DNA of 64,000 nucleotides from Forficula auricularia. Taxonomy: Eukaryota > Arthropoda > Insecta > Dermaptera > Forficulidae. Positions 1 through 11,384 of this stretch are shown piece after piece. The DNA lies in assembly GCA_024734495.1 (NCBI GenBank), contig JALMQS010000153.1, positions 9,573,294-9,637,293 on the forward strand, given 5' to 3'. Every line of letters begins with the position of its first letter. Position 1 is the first letter of the stretch. The translations under genes were made by a program, and so were the position numbers. The notes under the pieces are model-generated. The model did not search any database and was not told the DNA's origin. It worked only from the letters and a program-made list of their open reading frames with translations.

Positions 1-272
1 TGTTTTTATTTAATCATCATTCTATAACTAGAATTCATGAAATTATATGATATACCAACTCATCAGCCAGTATTAATAATTTCATTATTCATGTTGTAAT
101 ATAAATTTATAAATATTATTACTACTTCTTAAATAATAAAAATTTGTAAATGATTATAAATTATTATATTAAATATTAAACATAAGAGAGGGGGGAGGTG
201 TGTGGTAAAGTTATCTGGATGGCAAGATCAGTTTATTTATTATTTATAGACTGATTTCTTAATTTCTTAATC

Positions 273-335
273 CAGTGGTTCCCAAACTGTAAGCGCGCCC
301 CCTTAAAGGATCGCGATGCCATTTCAAGCGAATCT
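273..335 (+). mobile_element. hAT-type transposon terminus (fragment)
   Basis: The sequence opens with CAGTGGTTCCCAAACTG and runs into a GC-rich stretch. CAGTGG followed by C/A-rich text is the usual terminus of hAT transposons. No partner end or target duplication was found, so this is an isolated end or the edge of a decayed element. Confidence 0.4.
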
Positions 336-399
336 CACCAACCCGGGGATAGGATTAATTCTTTTTTTGATGTATGTACTTTGTATTGATAATCTATAA

Positions 400-660
400 A
401 ATTTGGCTGAATTTGGTCCAAAGGTCTAGAATTTTCATTTTTTTTTTACCCTGGTTGATTTTTTCATTTCTACAACCCTAGAGGCCACAAATTACACATA
501 TATAAAACTTGGTCGAGTTTGGTTCAAAGTCTTTGAATTTTAATTTTTTTGACCCCCTCCCCCCATTTCTAGTCTTCTGGTGGCCTTCAGATTATGTATA
601 CTAATTTTTGTTGGGTTTGGTTCAAAGCGCTAGAATTTTCATTTTTTATTTGTGGGTATT
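400..660 (+). repeat. Diverged ~110-bp satellite-like unit
   Basis: Two to three imperfect units repeat the text 'ggtttggttcaaag ... tagaattttcatttttt ... ccttctggtggcc'. The same unit recurs near 43135-43290 and, inverted, at 48540-48770, each time beside long C or G runs. It belongs to a dispersed family that also has the 'gatgtggccatccac' end. No coding potential was seen. Confidence 0.5.
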
Positions 661-1630
661 TATTTGGAATTTGTTTAAACCATATTTGTCAGAAATCACA
701 TCCTCTGTTTGCATCTAACAGAATTTGCAGTAGAGTTAATACTTTAGGAGTTATTTGATCATTTCCATTAGTGTCCCCAACCCCTTTTTGAGGGGAAAAT
801 ATAAAAATGTTCTATAGCAATCATTTTAAGCTAGAAGACATCTGATCCAATTACGAAATTTTATAAAAATACCTCCAACCGTTTTTATTATAATTGCATT
901 GTCCCGTATTTTATATAGGTATTCGTGAGGTTTAATGTTTTGTCAAATTTTGATCTTAGATAAGTATTTAATTTATCACTACAACATACCTTCAAATTTT
1001 CTTAAAAAAATAAAAATAAATTTTTTTTATTTATATTTATTTTACTTTCTTACTTTTCATTTAAAATTATTTTTAAAAAGAAAGCAAATAATCATTGGAA
1101 AAAGTCGGGACAGAAAACAAACTCCCAATTTCATGAACATCTGGGTCATCGGAACCTTCTGGGCGGTCTTCAAGCTCGGTTCGATGTTTTCTTATCGCCC
1201 TACTGTCTACACTACTTCATCAAGCATCTAACAAGGGATAAATGAAGTCCAAATAGATAGTCAACAGGATCCGGTTTCATTGGCTACATATTTTATCTAC
1301 TTAAAACGAATTAGATAGATTTCGCTTAATTATTAAAGAATACCTATTTATTACTGCAAAGGGCCGAAGTATTGAATTCAAAGGAAAATTTATTTTTGCT
1401 TATCGTTTACCTAATTTTGGATTATCTTATACATTGACCATTTTAAGCTCTAAAGAGAAGGGAAGGTTGAGTGTTAAAAGATTGAAAATGACATTCATGT
1501 AAAGCATTTTATTTAGACTTGAACTTTTCATTATTTTTGAGCTGCTTCTACATCAAATCTCCACAGAATTATATTTATTTTTGCTTTAAATTTCATTAAT
1601 GATAAAGGGACAATTTTTCTCTAAAGAATT
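661..1630. other. Intergenic, no recognised gene
   Basis: AT-rich sequence. An open frame at 935-1231 ends in a less AT-rich part (about 1090-1230) reading ...FMNIWVIGTFWAVFKLGS..., which I do not recognise. It has no clear splice sites and no second exon nearby. It may be a worn transposon fragment. Confidence 0.4.
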
Positions 1631-1633
1631 TTA

Positions 1634-1760
1634 TATAATAATAAAACTTGAGTAAGATACGAGGTAGGTTCCACACTTTTTTGTGAAACCTACCTCGTAT
1701 CTTACTCAAGTTTTATTATTATATTAAAATGTTTCACCTAGAACCAACACCGAACCCCTT
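1634..1760. mobile_element. Foldback element, family F1
   Basis: Two ~40-bp arms around 'acttgagtaagatacgaggt' face each other across a few bases. They are followed by 'aatgtttcacctagaaccaacaccgaa'-type sequence. The same arm and flank occur at 61960-62220 and, as one arm, at 35370-35410, where they accompany a hammerhead-like core. This copy keeps only the outer arms. Confidence 0.6.
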
Positions 1761-1974
1761 AAAAGTTTAAAATTTTATATTTTAATAAATGTTATTACCT
1801 ATCCAGATAGCAGATGAAGAACTTATAATTTTATGATTTAATTATTTCACTCCATTTGAACAACTTTTCAACATTTAGTACACTTTTCTTTTAGACCCAT
1901 CCTAGAAATAAACTTAAATATAAAATAAGCTATTAGGAATGTATTTTTTTATTTTAATTATCTTGCGAAAATAA

Positions 1975-2240
1975 TATTTTCCGAATTTTTTATCAGGAGC
2001 TAAAGCTAGAGAGCCCAAAATCTAATTAGTTCTTTCCATGGGAAACATAAACATTTTAGTACCAGAATGAACTTTCTACGACTTTCCGTTCTTGAGTTAT
2101 TTTGGGCATCGGAATCCATGGTCTGGAGAGGAGACAAGGCACAGACAGACATATAGACAGAAAAAAAATCAGGATTGAAAATGATTTTACTTCAAGTTTA
2201 AGACATTAAGTTAAGTACAATGAGCAAAAATAAATAAATA
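1975..2240 (-). repeat. Dispersed repeat family G
   Basis: The block 'gctaaagctagagagcccaa ... cgactttccgttcttgagtt ... cagacagacatatagacag' recurs, diverged and in either orientation, at about 17515-17765, 19700-19925, 24505-24660 and 54340-54560. Short open frames in these copies (for example 19712-19912 on the minus strand) are repeat translations, not genes. The transposon class is not clear. Confidence 0.55.
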
Positions 2241-2529
2241 AATAAGCCGAGTGAATTCACTAGGGTGGCCTCTCCAGGAGTATCGAGTGAAAATGTACTC
2301 GAATTAAGTGGCTTCTCGAGATTCAGAATTTTCAATTATTATTTATTTGTTTTTCGAAATTTTTCATACAAATTTGGAAGCATAATTACTATATTTATTT
2401 ATGCTTTCCGTGCGATTTCGAAATTTATAGGGATTATACAGATCCTGCACTGTTACTGGAATTGCCCTAGAAAAATGTCAAGATACTCCCTTGAAAGCGA
2501 GCAATATTAAGATGCAGCACCTATTAGTC

Positions 2530-2715
2530 GTGAAAGACTTTTGCATTTCCTCCATCTTTCCCATCACTTTCAATCTTCAAACCTTCAAAACCCGGGTGCA
2601 CAAACACCTACGCCTTCACTCACTCACTTAATCAACTTTCTGGTAATATAAGGGTCTTTCGAGATCCACAGGGGCTGCATCTTCTTGACTTCGATTGATT
2701 AAAAAAATAAATAAA
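2530..2715 (+). pseudogene. LINE 3'-end fragment (RT C-terminus)
   Basis: A hand translation gives an interrupted '...FNLQTFKTRVHKHLRLHSLT', the end of a LINE reverse transcriptase. Related tails lie at 4985-5450, 10390-10835 and 61495-61800. A run of A with 'aataaataaa' follows, as expected of a LINE 3' terminus. It is heavily 5'-truncated and non-functional. Confidence 0.55.
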
Positions 2716-2846
2716 AAGAGATTGGTCAGGGAAGAGAATGAGACGATGATGTCTGTGCATCTTGGGCAAGACAGAAAATTTCGAGAACGAGAAGAGATAA
2801 TATGTATTTCTCAAAGAAAGAAAAGTTTTACAATTTGTTTCATATA

Positions 2847-4104
2847 CCGGGTGAGTTTTTTTATCTTGAGACAGTCTTATAACTCAAAAACAGTGTATTA
2901 TATGAAAAAAAGTTTCAAATAAAAGTTTATTTATATCGAGGAGGAAACTAAACTGTACTATTGTTTGTCGAACTAGAACAAGCTTTCAGGGGTATTTCGA
3001 GGTCAACTTCTGTTTTTTAAATGGAAACCTATATATTTATTTACGGATACTTAATCTTCAAAAAAAACTAAACAACTTTCATAAGAACTATTTTATTATC
3101 CGAAATCAAATAAACAAAATATTAAATCAATTAGATGTCAAAAAAAATTATAATAATTATTTTTAACAATTATTCAACTTAACTATCCAAAAATAATGAT
3201 CAAATATTTAATAATTATTAAATCAAAAAGTCACAATGAAAATAAGTGTTTATAATGATATTAAAACTTCGTTTTACTCAGATTTAAGAGATTATTTCTA
3301 CTTAATAGAACTATTGAAAATTCTTGAGTTTAAAAAAGTGTATATCTCGTGTCAATCCAGTAGATAGTTATATTGTATTACCATAATAAAAATGGAGCAT
3401 TTTTTTGTTGAAGAAAGAATTGAAATGGTCTTAATTTATGGTGAATGTGGAAGAAGTGCTATATGGGGCTGCCATTGATAGATGCCGAGCGTTTTCTGAT
3501 AGGAATACACCCTTCCAAGCTTCATTTTATCGTGTTGTTAATCCATTAAAAAAACAAAAAAAAAAAAAAAAAAAAAAAAAAAACAGAAAGTGTAAAGGCT
3601 ACGAAGAAATTACAACAGACTAAAATAACGAAATTGGAACTGGAATTCATCCAAGAAGACTTGCGTTACACTCTGGAATGTCACAGACAAGTGTAGAAAA
3701 ATTATTAGAATATTAATTATTATTAAATTATTTACTTAATAATTAAATATTTGATCATTATTTTTGGATAATTAAGTTGAATAATTGTTAAAAATAATTA
3801 TTAGATATTTTTTTGAGAACTAATTGATTTAATAATTTGTTTATTTGATGTCGTATAATAAAATAGTTCTTATAAAACTTGTTTGGTTTTTTTTGAAGAT
3901 TAAGGATCCGTAAAGAAGTATATAGGTTTCTATTTAAAAAACCGAAGTTGACCTCAAAATACCCTTGAAAGCTTGTTCTAGTCGACAAACAATAGCGTAG
4001 TTTAGTTTCTCCCTCGATATAAATAAACTTTTATTTGAAACTTTTTTTCATATAATTCACTGTTTTAGAGTTATAAGACTGTCTCAAGATAAAAACTCAC
4101 CCGG
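2847..4104 (+). mobile_element. DNA transposon with ~400-bp terminal inverted repeats
   Basis: Bases 2847-3235 and 3715-4104 are inverted copies of one another, roughly 85-90 percent alike by eye, and end in CCGGGTGAGTTTTT at both sides. TA-rich flanks suggest a TA target. The ~480-bp core holds a broken helix-turn-helix gene (3392-3620) and a long A run at 3547-3583. The long repeats and the HTH suggest a Tc1/mariner-superfamily or related element, now dead. Confidence 0.8.
3392..3620 (+). pseudogene. HTH (DUF4817-like) transposase N-terminus, frameshifted
   Basis: The ATG at 3392 reads MEHFFVEERIEMVLIYGECG and then meets a stop. After a one-base shift the text continues as YGAAIDRCRAFSDRNTPFQ and ASFYRVVNPLKK. 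The pattern '(E)ERIEMVLIYGECGRSA ... P ... FYRVV' matches the helix-turn-helix found at the N-terminus of many insect transposases (DUF4817-like). The DDE domain is missing; a homopolymeric A run follows. Family match is from memory of the motif. Confidence 0.6.
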
Positions 4105-4552
4105 AATATACCTAATTCAAAAAAACCTATATATAACATACTCAGCTAATCTAACCGTGGAAATAGAGGGATCGCCAGGAAGAGCTTCCAACGCAAGGTG
4201 GATTGTGTCTTCAGGACCTCCAGAGGGAAGTCAATTAGCCCAGAACTATGTCAACACAAAGAACAAATGCTCTGGCGCCTTGCCTCCCAAATGGTACTCT
4301 TCAGTAAACCTTGACACTTAAATACACTTTTCATTTGATAAATGTATTTTAAATGATTTATTTTCAAAAAAATATTCAAGAGTTTTTATATCAAATTAAT
4401 ATATTATTTTTCAAAAATTTTAGTTTGGGCCCACTAATTTAATAGTCACAAACTATTTTGTCTTTGATTATTATTATATCAAGTATTTTTATGATATTCT
4501 CATGTATGGGCTATCATAATATTTAATATATGTTTCAAAAAGTATAATAAAA

Positions 4553-4702
4553 TTAAGTGGATATTGATGAGGCAGTCCAAAAAAAGAAGAAGATAATTTA
4601 CACTATCTTTTTATTCATAAATAAAAAAGAAATTTATGAATAAAAAGATAGTGTAAATTATCTTCTTCTTTTTTTGGACTGCCTCATCAATATCCACTTA
4701 AT
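4553..4702. mobile_element. Near-perfect foldback, family F3
   Basis: The left arm begins ttaagtggatattgatgagg and the right arm is its almost exact complement, leaving only a few unpaired bases at the centre (about 4620). The end 'ggactgcctcatcaatatcc' and the trailing 'cagtccgtctcc' recur at 31130-31180, so both belong to one foldback family. No coding content. Confidence 0.8.
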
Positions 4703-4984
4703 TCACTTATCAGTCCGTCTCCAAAAATTACTCCAATCTTAGTATAATAAAATATGTAAAAAAAGTAGCTAAAATACATACTACTAGGTCATCAATATGT
4801 TTTTTGTATTTCTTATGAATTTTAAAATGTTTCAGTATCCCAGAGAATATGAAAATTGAATTTAAATTTTTTTAATGATAATGAGGAAAGATTGTGCAAT
4901 TTTTGCAGTAAATCTACATCTGGAAGAGAAACGTCCTTGTCTCGAATATGACTCGCATCTGAGGATCTGTGTTCCAAACATTCT

Positions 4985-5450
4985 CTTGTCACCCTGGATG
5001 CAATTTAGAAACGAGCTGTCAGGCTAATTAACGATCCGATCCTCACCGACTCCTTCGACTTGCTTGCTCATCGAAGAAATGTTTCCGTGCTTTTCCTATT
5101 TTATAGATACTAAACGGCATGTGCTCTAATTAGTTAGTCAGTAATTCTCCCTAAAGCATACTTTAAGCGTAGCACGCGTTTTGGCGATTTTCATCACCCT
5201 TGCGCGGTTAAATTGGAAAAGTGCCGAACCACTTCATTCGCCAATAAGTTTGTCTCTATGACTTCAAGGAACTGGAACTCTCTCCCGGCCTCCGTCTTTC
5301 CTGACTCTTATAACTTTCAAACCTTCAAAACCCAGATGCAGAAACACCTACGCCTCCACCCTTCGTTTGATCTATTTCCTCTTCACTTGGCCGATTCAAC
5401 AGTCTTTCCAGACTCATGCATTATAGTCAAAAAGCAAAAGAAGAAATAAA
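4985..5450 (+). pseudogene. LINE reverse transcriptase C-terminal remnant
   Basis: Translation in shifting frames gives RAVRLINDPILTDSFDLLAH, then TSFANKFVSMTSRNWNSLPA and SVFPDSYNFQTFKTQMQKHL, ending near 5445. The 'R(D/N)WNSLP ... YNLQ(S/T)FK' text is the familiar end of CR1/jockey-like non-LTR reverse transcriptases. An internal stop after VLFLFYRY and frame changes show it is dead. It is followed by the foldback at 5435-5705. Confidence 0.7.
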
Positions 5451-5705
5451 TTGTCGAAGAAATGGTAGACTCATGTCAGGCGGTCCTTTCTTAGATGATG
5501 TAAAATGTGCATTCGTGCTCGTCTAAGAAAGGACCGCCTCACACGAGACTTGCATTTCTTCGACAATTTATTTCTTCTTTTGCTTCAGAGATTCTTTGTT
5601 TAAGTTGGGCTAGGTTATCTATTCGATTTGAATAAACTTTTTCTTTTACTCGTGAGGCGGTCCTTTCTTAGACGATGTAAAATATGCATTTGTGCTCGTG
5701 GCGGA
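5435..5705. mobile_element. Foldback element with partial third arm
   Basis: An arm reading 'aaattgtcgaagaaatg ... aggcggtcctttcttaga' is inverted across about 5510 to end at 5583. A further copy of the inner part (gaggcggtcctttcttagac) lies at 5654-5705. No coding content; class unknown. Confidence 0.65.
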
Positions 5706-6354
5706 CATTTTGAACATTTACTTTAATTGAATAAATAAATAAATAAATATTTTATTCAACTATTTAAGATTTTTTTCAAAAATCTATAATTGAATAAAAA
5801 TATTTTAATAAATAAAATTAGTTTTCATGTAAAATTCTACCCTTTAGCCAATTATGAATTGTGTTTTGAAATTAGTTTCTTTCGCATAAAAATGCAAATA
5901 TTATTTTTTGTTTTTTTAAAAAGTGGAATGTTTTATACCATTTTGAAATCTTGATTAAATGCGTCAATTTTTTAGATAATTTGCCATTATTGTTTGACAC
6001 AGTTTTTTTTAAGATATCAAGAATCAAAGTTGGTTGATTAAAAATTTTTGACACATGAATCTGACAAAAATATTTTTTTTCTCAAAAAGTATAATACGCT
6101 TAGTTATTTTCTGTTTTGTGATCGATAGCAGTATTATTCAGGATTCCATAACAAAAATTAGAATTATAAAATATGAAAATTCGTAGCCACAGCATTCAAA
6201 TATTTAGAGCAGGGTAGCGATTTTCACCGTTTTCTAAAAAATGCCCATAACTCGAAAACTAAGAGAGTTTTATTTAAATTTTTTTTTTTATTTTGGACAA
6301 TCGTGAACTCACCTATCTCGTGTTCACGTTTGATCCTTGACTTTTGGGACACCC

Positions 6355-7146
6355 TGTATATTATTCACGAAAAACCAAAAATACTTATATATTTTCTAAA
6401 ATAAGTTAAAATATTCTAAACTGTCCTTAAGAGACCTAATTACCACCCTGTATATATATTATTCCCGAAAAACCAAAAATACTTATATATTTTTTAAAAT
6501 AAGTTAAAATATTCTAAACAGCCTTTAAGAGACCTGATTACCACCCTGTATAAATATTATTCACGAAAAACCAAACAAAACTTATATATTTTTTAAAATA
6601 AGTCAAAATATTCTAAACAATCTTTGAGAGACCTAATTATTCCCCTGTATAAATATTATTCACGAAAAACCAAACAAAACTTATATATTTTCTAAAATAA
6701 GTTAAAATATTCTAAACAACCTTTGAGAGACCTAATTATCCCCCTGTATAAATATTATTCACGAAAAACCAAACAAAACTTATATATTTTCTAAAATAAG
6801 TTAAAATATTCTAAACTGCCCTTAAGAGACCTAATTACCACCCTGTACATATATTATTCACGAAAAACCAAAAATACTTATATATTTTTTAAATAAGTCA
6901 AAATATTCAAAACAATCTTTGAGAGACCAAATTATCCCCCTGTATAAATATTATTCACGAAAAACCAAACAAAACTTATATATTTTCTAAAATAAGTTTA
7001 CATATTCTAAACTGCCCTTAAGAGACCTAATTACCACCCTGTACATATATTATTCACGAAAAACCAAAAATACTTAGATATTTTTTAAAATAAGTCAAAA
7101 TATTCAAAACAACCTTTGAGAGACCTAATTATCACCCTGTATATGT
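6355..7146. repeat. Tandem satellite, ~99-bp unit, block 1
   Basis: About eight head-to-tail copies of a unit starting ttattcacgaaaaaccaaa and ending accaccctgtata. Copies start near 6360, 6459, 6557, 6656, 6755, 6854, 6951 and 7050, so the period is 97-99 bp. Units differ by scattered substitutions, and alternating variants suggest higher-order structure. The same unit resumes at 8311-8870. Confidence 0.9.
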
Positions 7147-7241
7147 TAATATATGAGTATATACATATATATAATATTAATTATAAAAAAATTAAAATAG
7201 TTAAAAATTTTTTACACACCCTATAGTGTTATCTGTATACA

Positions 7242-7290
7242 GAGTGCCAGATCATCCCGAATTATATATAATTCGGGATGATCTGGTACT
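7242..7290. repeat. Short near-perfect palindrome
   Basis: The arm agtgccagatcatcccgaat is mirrored without a loop by attcgggatgatctggtact; one base differs. It lies just beyond satellite block 1. It could be a solo foldback tip; the function is unknown. Confidence 0.7.
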
Positions 7291-7734
7291 CGTCTTACCC
7301 TCCCCTGATTTCTATATATTTTCACTTTATTTATTATATTTCATTACAAAAACAAATATTGGAATTATCATTTTCCCGGAATTCGATAATGACAAAAAGT
7401 CGACCAGTTTATCAAAATATATATTTTAGTTTAAAATGAGCCTTCCTTATGGGAAGTTGGATTCTTTCTTGTGCATTATAGAAAAATATTCGATTTTTTC
7501 TACGACATCTAGGCTGAAATAGAGTAAGTAAATGCTCCTAACCTTCAATTAAGAATTGTTGACTCTATGTTACGTCATAATATTCTAAATACTTTAAAAA
7601 TTAACTAAAAAATTGATTGAAAAAGTGAAAGTATCCTCAAAACTCGGAACACTTTTTGGTTTGGGCTCTATTAATAATAACTTAAAATAAAATAAGCTTA
7701 TAAAATTTTAAATTTAGTTGGTTTATGTCCATTT

Positions 7735-8095
7735 TAATAAATAAAAGATTCACGGGTTTTTGGACAATATTTTTATTAATGTTAAATATCAATTTTCGTA
7801 CGACGTTTCGTCCCTTTTCAGTACTTTTTCAAGTACTCAATTACTTAAAACATTAATCGTTGATAAAATAGTGAAACCGCATCGAGACAATAAATAGTGT
7901 ATTCATAATATTCATCCTATAATAAGTAAAAAACCAATTTTCAAAAAAACAATCTTAAATCATGGAGAAAATTTCTTCTTTATTGTCTCGATGTTTTCAC
8001 TATTTTATCAACTATTAATGTTTTAAGTAATTGAGTACTTGGAAAAAGACCGGAAAAAGGACGAAACGTCGTAAGAAAATTGATTTAGAAGCCAC
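7735..8095. mobile_element. Foldback with Penelope-like terminal motif, family F4
   Basis: Inverted arms carry cgtacgacgtttcgtccc at 7797-7814 and gacgaaacgtcgtaag near 8061-8076, with 'aagtaattgagtactt' on both sides. A GACGAAACGTCG end preceded by a G/A-rich hairpin is typical of Penelope-like element termini. A hammerhead CUGANGA box is not intact here. A related single end lies at 12478-12560. It sits between two blocks of the 99-bp satellite. Confidence 0.6.
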
Positions 8096-8310
8096 TATGA
8101 GTGACATGAAATTGTAATTAGAGTTAGAAAATACAAAAAATAGTGCCTGTAACATTTATGCGCGATCAAAGTAAAATTTTTTTGACATTGTGGCAGATAT
8201 TACGATTAAACTAAAAATAATAAGTCATGTTAAAATTTAATAGTATTTACAATTATAATATTTGGCTTGCGCGACGGCGTGCCCTCTGACATGGCTTAGG
8301 TATATACTTT

Positions 8311-8870
8311 ATATGGAATATATTATTCACGAAAAACCATAAATACTTATATATTTTTAAAATAAGTTAAATTATTGTAATCAACCCTTAAGAGACCTAA
8401 TTTTCACCCTCTGTAAATATTTTTCACGAAAAACCAAACAAAACATATATATTTTCTAAAATAAGTTAAAATAGTGCCCTTAAGAGACATAATTACCAAC
8501 CTGTATATATATTATTCACGAAAAACTAAAAATACATATATATTTCTAATATAAGCTAAAATATTCTAAACAACCTTTAAGAGACCTAATTGCCACCCTG
8601 TATATATATTATTCACGAAAAACCAAAAATACTTATATATTTTCTAAAATAAGTTAAAATATTCTAAACTGTCCTTAAGAGACCTAATTACCACCCTGTA
8701 TATATATTATTCCCGAAAAAACAAAAATACTTATATATTTTTTAAAATAAGTTAAAATATTCTAAACAGCCTTTAAGAGACCAAATTACCACCCTGTATA
8801 AATATTATTCACGAAAAACCAAACAAAACTTATATATTTTTTAAAATAAGTCAAAATATTCTAAACAAAG
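8311..8870. repeat. Tandem satellite, ~99-bp unit, block 2
   Basis: Five to six more copies of the unit of 6355-7146, the first two more diverged and shortened. The array stops inside a unit at 8870, just before the LINE tail at 8912. The two blocks were probably one array split by insertions such as the foldback at 7735-8095. Confidence 0.85.
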
Positions 8871-8911
8871 TTCTTATTTCGACATTATTAACTATCTTTT
8901 TTTGAATAACA

Positions 8912-9753
8912 AAAATCATCATCATCATCATTGAGTATACAGTCCTAAGACTGGTTTGATGCAACAATCCGTCTCCACTCGACTCTGTCCTCCGCCAGCT
9001 GTTTAACCTCTCTAAATGTCTGGCATCCCATATCCCCAATTATTTGGTTGAAATATTCTAATCTGGGTCTTCCCCTTCCCCTTTTCTTTCCCACCTCCCC
9101 CTCCAAGATATCCCTAAGCAGTCCCCCATGTCTCAGTGTGTGCCCCATCATCTGACCTCTTCTCTTCTTCAGACTCTTCCACAAGGTTCTTCTTTCTCCG
9201 ATTTTTCCAAGAACTTCTTCATTTGTGATTTTATCCATCCATTTGATATTCATCATTCTTCTGTAGCACCACATTTCGAAAGCCTCCAATCTCTTTCTCT
9301 CCGCTTTTCCAATTGTCCAGGTTTCACACCCGTACATGGCTATGCTCCATACATATGTCTTCAATAGCAACTTCCTGTTTGCTAAGCTGATTGAGGAGGA
9401 GCATAGTAGTTTTTGTTTTGAATTAAACCCCATTTTTGCTTGGGCAATTCTTGATTTAATTTCGTTTTTGCTCCTCCCATCCCATGTTATTTTACTTCCT
9501 AGGTAGCGGAATTCCTTAACTCCTTCTAGGTTTTCTTGGTTAATTTTGATGCATTCCTGTCTCGTTTGTTCTTTTTTTGTACATACTAGGACCTTGGTTT
9601 TATTCTTGTTTATTTTCATTTTGATTTCTTCTATTAGGATTTGGTTAATTCCATTCAAGGCGTCCTCTAATTCTTTTTTATTGCTTCCTAGAAGGGCAAT
9701 GTCATCGGCAAATCTTAACATAGCGATCTTTTGACCTTGGAAAAATCAATAGA
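8912..9753 (-). pseudogene. 5'-truncated LINE, reverse transcriptase C-terminal half
   Basis: A frame of about 260 residues without stops starts with GQKIAMLRFADDIALL. FADD is the catalytic YxDD-type box of non-LTR reverse transcriptases. Downstream come TWTIGKAERKRLEAFEMWCY and a basic tail GKKRGRGRPRLEYF, a common LINE C-terminus. The N-terminal half, endonuclease and ORF1 are missing (an in-frame TGA lies near 9745). The tail ends in a GAT/CAT triplet run at 8915-8931. The open frame suggests a fairly young truncated copy. Clade not assigned with confidence. Confidence 0.85.
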
Positions 9754-9754
9754 A

Positions 9755-9837
9755 TTATAATATTTTATCCGCGGCCCAAAACATCTGTTTTTTCTTCAAA
9801 TGTGGCCCGCGTAAGCCAAAAGGTTGGACACTTCTGT
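9755..9837 (-). mobile_element. hAT-type terminus (solo end)
   Basis: Read on the minus strand it begins CAGAAGTGTCCAACCTTTTG and contains GCGGGCCACA and GGGCCGCGG. This arrangement (CAG..., 'CCAACCTTTTGG', GC-rich 'gggcc') is typical of hAT ends. No partner end was found. Confidence 0.45.
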
Positions 9838-10069
9838 ACTATTAGACACTATAGATACGGTTTCATCATATGTGTGAAAATGAAAATTCTTGATACTTTC
9901 AAGTCTTTGAATAATGAAATTCATTTGAGTTATTAGTCATGTAAACTAGTCATAGAAACTACGATATTTATATCTATAAAGTAGTTATATTTTTTTCATA
10001 CAAAATTATAGAATTTTATTGTAAATTTTTGTAAATTCTGATCATTGACTTTAACCCATTGTAGAGCTG

Positions 10070-10345
10070 TCTCCGTCCTTTCCCTTATTATAGATTATTA
10101 AGTGGGAGATAAATTTAACCTTATTTATCGCACGGAGAATTTACAACTTCTCGAAGCCCTTAAAAAAACTTAGTAAATTGGATTGTATCTAACTTTCTGA
10201 GATTTGGTTTGTGATCCCAGCTTCTTTCCTTCTACTCTGTTCTTTTCACGATGGAGGGGCCATCCCATACAGGCCTTTAGGGTTTAGGGGATGCACCTTC
10301 TTGTGTATCTCCTTCTCACATCAATATCATTAAAAAAAATAGATA
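10070..10345 (+). pseudogene. LINE 3'-terminal fragment
   Basis: The text 'ttaagtgggagataaattta ... cacgatggaggggcc ... cacatcaatatcattaaaa' recurs twice at 53060-53545. The last coding part reads F(H)DGGA(S)PYRPLG-like in the 53-kb copy. It ends in an A run, as a LINE tail should. Non-functional. Confidence 0.6.
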
Positions 10346-10389
10346 TTATCACGGCTTTTGTTAGGACGAGATAAAGTCAATAATCCCTC

Positions 10390-10835
10390 CAAAGGCTTCA
10401 TTTGCGCGTAATACATGATTTTCCAAGATTCAACACCCTTACGTGCTTAAATTAGATACTAACCGAACAAACGTATTCGCCAACTCGTTTTCCCTATGAC
10501 TTCTAGAGACTGGAACTCTCTTCCCCTGAGCGTCTTCGCAGCAACATATAACCTTTAGGGCCGGTTTTATGTCTCAATGTAAATGCTTTTTACCACTAAC
10601 AAACGGTAGATGGTAAATGGAGCCCCTGTGACTGTTAGTGGTAAAAAGCATTTACTTTGAGACATACAACCGGCCCTTAGTCTTTCAAGACCAGCATCCA
10701 TAGATACCTTCGACTTCGACCCAAATGTTAAATCTCTTCTTATTTTCACGATGACAAGGGCCCACCACGGACTACAGTGGTTGTACCTTTTTGCTGAATC
10801 TTCTTTTTATAACAATACCATTATAAAAAAAAGAA
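10390..10835 (+). pseudogene. LINE RT C-terminus split by a MITE
   Basis: Before the MITE the frame reads ANSFSLMTSRDWNSLPLSVF; after it, in another frame, SFKTSIHRYLRLRP. Joined conceptually these give the normal order of this LINE's C-terminus, so the MITE at 10558-10676 landed in an already present LINE. The copy ends with 'aacaataccattataaaaaa'. Confidence 0.7.
10558..10676. mobile_element. Harbinger-type palindromic MITE
   Basis: 119 bp with arms GGGCCGGTTTTATGTCTC and its complement, nearly palindromic to the centre. It is flanked on both sides by TTA (10555-10557 and 10677-10679). GGGCCGG-type ends with a 3-bp TTA/TAA duplication are the hallmark of PIF/Harbinger. The host sequence is the LINE at 10390-10835. 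Confidence 0.8.
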
Positions 10836-11384
10836 GTATTTAGTAATAAAAATAAAATCCATTTCATCCGCTTTCTTCATGACGTTTTTGTGGCTAAGAT
10901 GTCTATGGTCAGGGGTGTAGTTGAGGGGAGAGTAACCCTCCATCGGGGAATAAAATTCAGTTTACACTAGATATTATATTCATGATATTTGTTGAATTAA
11001 TTAAAATGTAGTTCACTGAAGGAATCAAATGCTGTATGAAATTTAATAAATAATGTGCAAATTAAAAAAAATTCCATCCAAGAATTTGGTGAACCTACAA
11101 TACCTTTTAACCAATTTATGATCATCCAATAAATGGACTTAACAGACGAAAAAAGTGTTAAAAGACTTAATGTGAAATTTTCAAAGTTTCCTTATGCTTT
11201 TTCTATGGTTTAAAATAGAAAAAAAAAAGAATTGATTAAAAATTTGGTGGAAATTGATGAAAACGATATAATTAAAAACCAAATTTAATAGGAAGTTAAT
11301 TTTAAATAATTTCTCATATTTCTAAAGAAAGAAAAATAAAATATTCTGATGCTGGTGCAAAGTGCCTAAAGGTCAGACATTTTC

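Noticed and set aside
7797..8076. Hammerhead at the F4 ends
   Set aside because: GAAACGTC is present but the box reads CTGAAAA or is missing, and there is no proper stem II. Kept only as a Penelope-like terminus.
9128..9734. Plus-strand frames of 79 and 62 residues opposite the LINE
   Set aside because: Antisense shadows of the reverse transcriptase frame with the FADD box.
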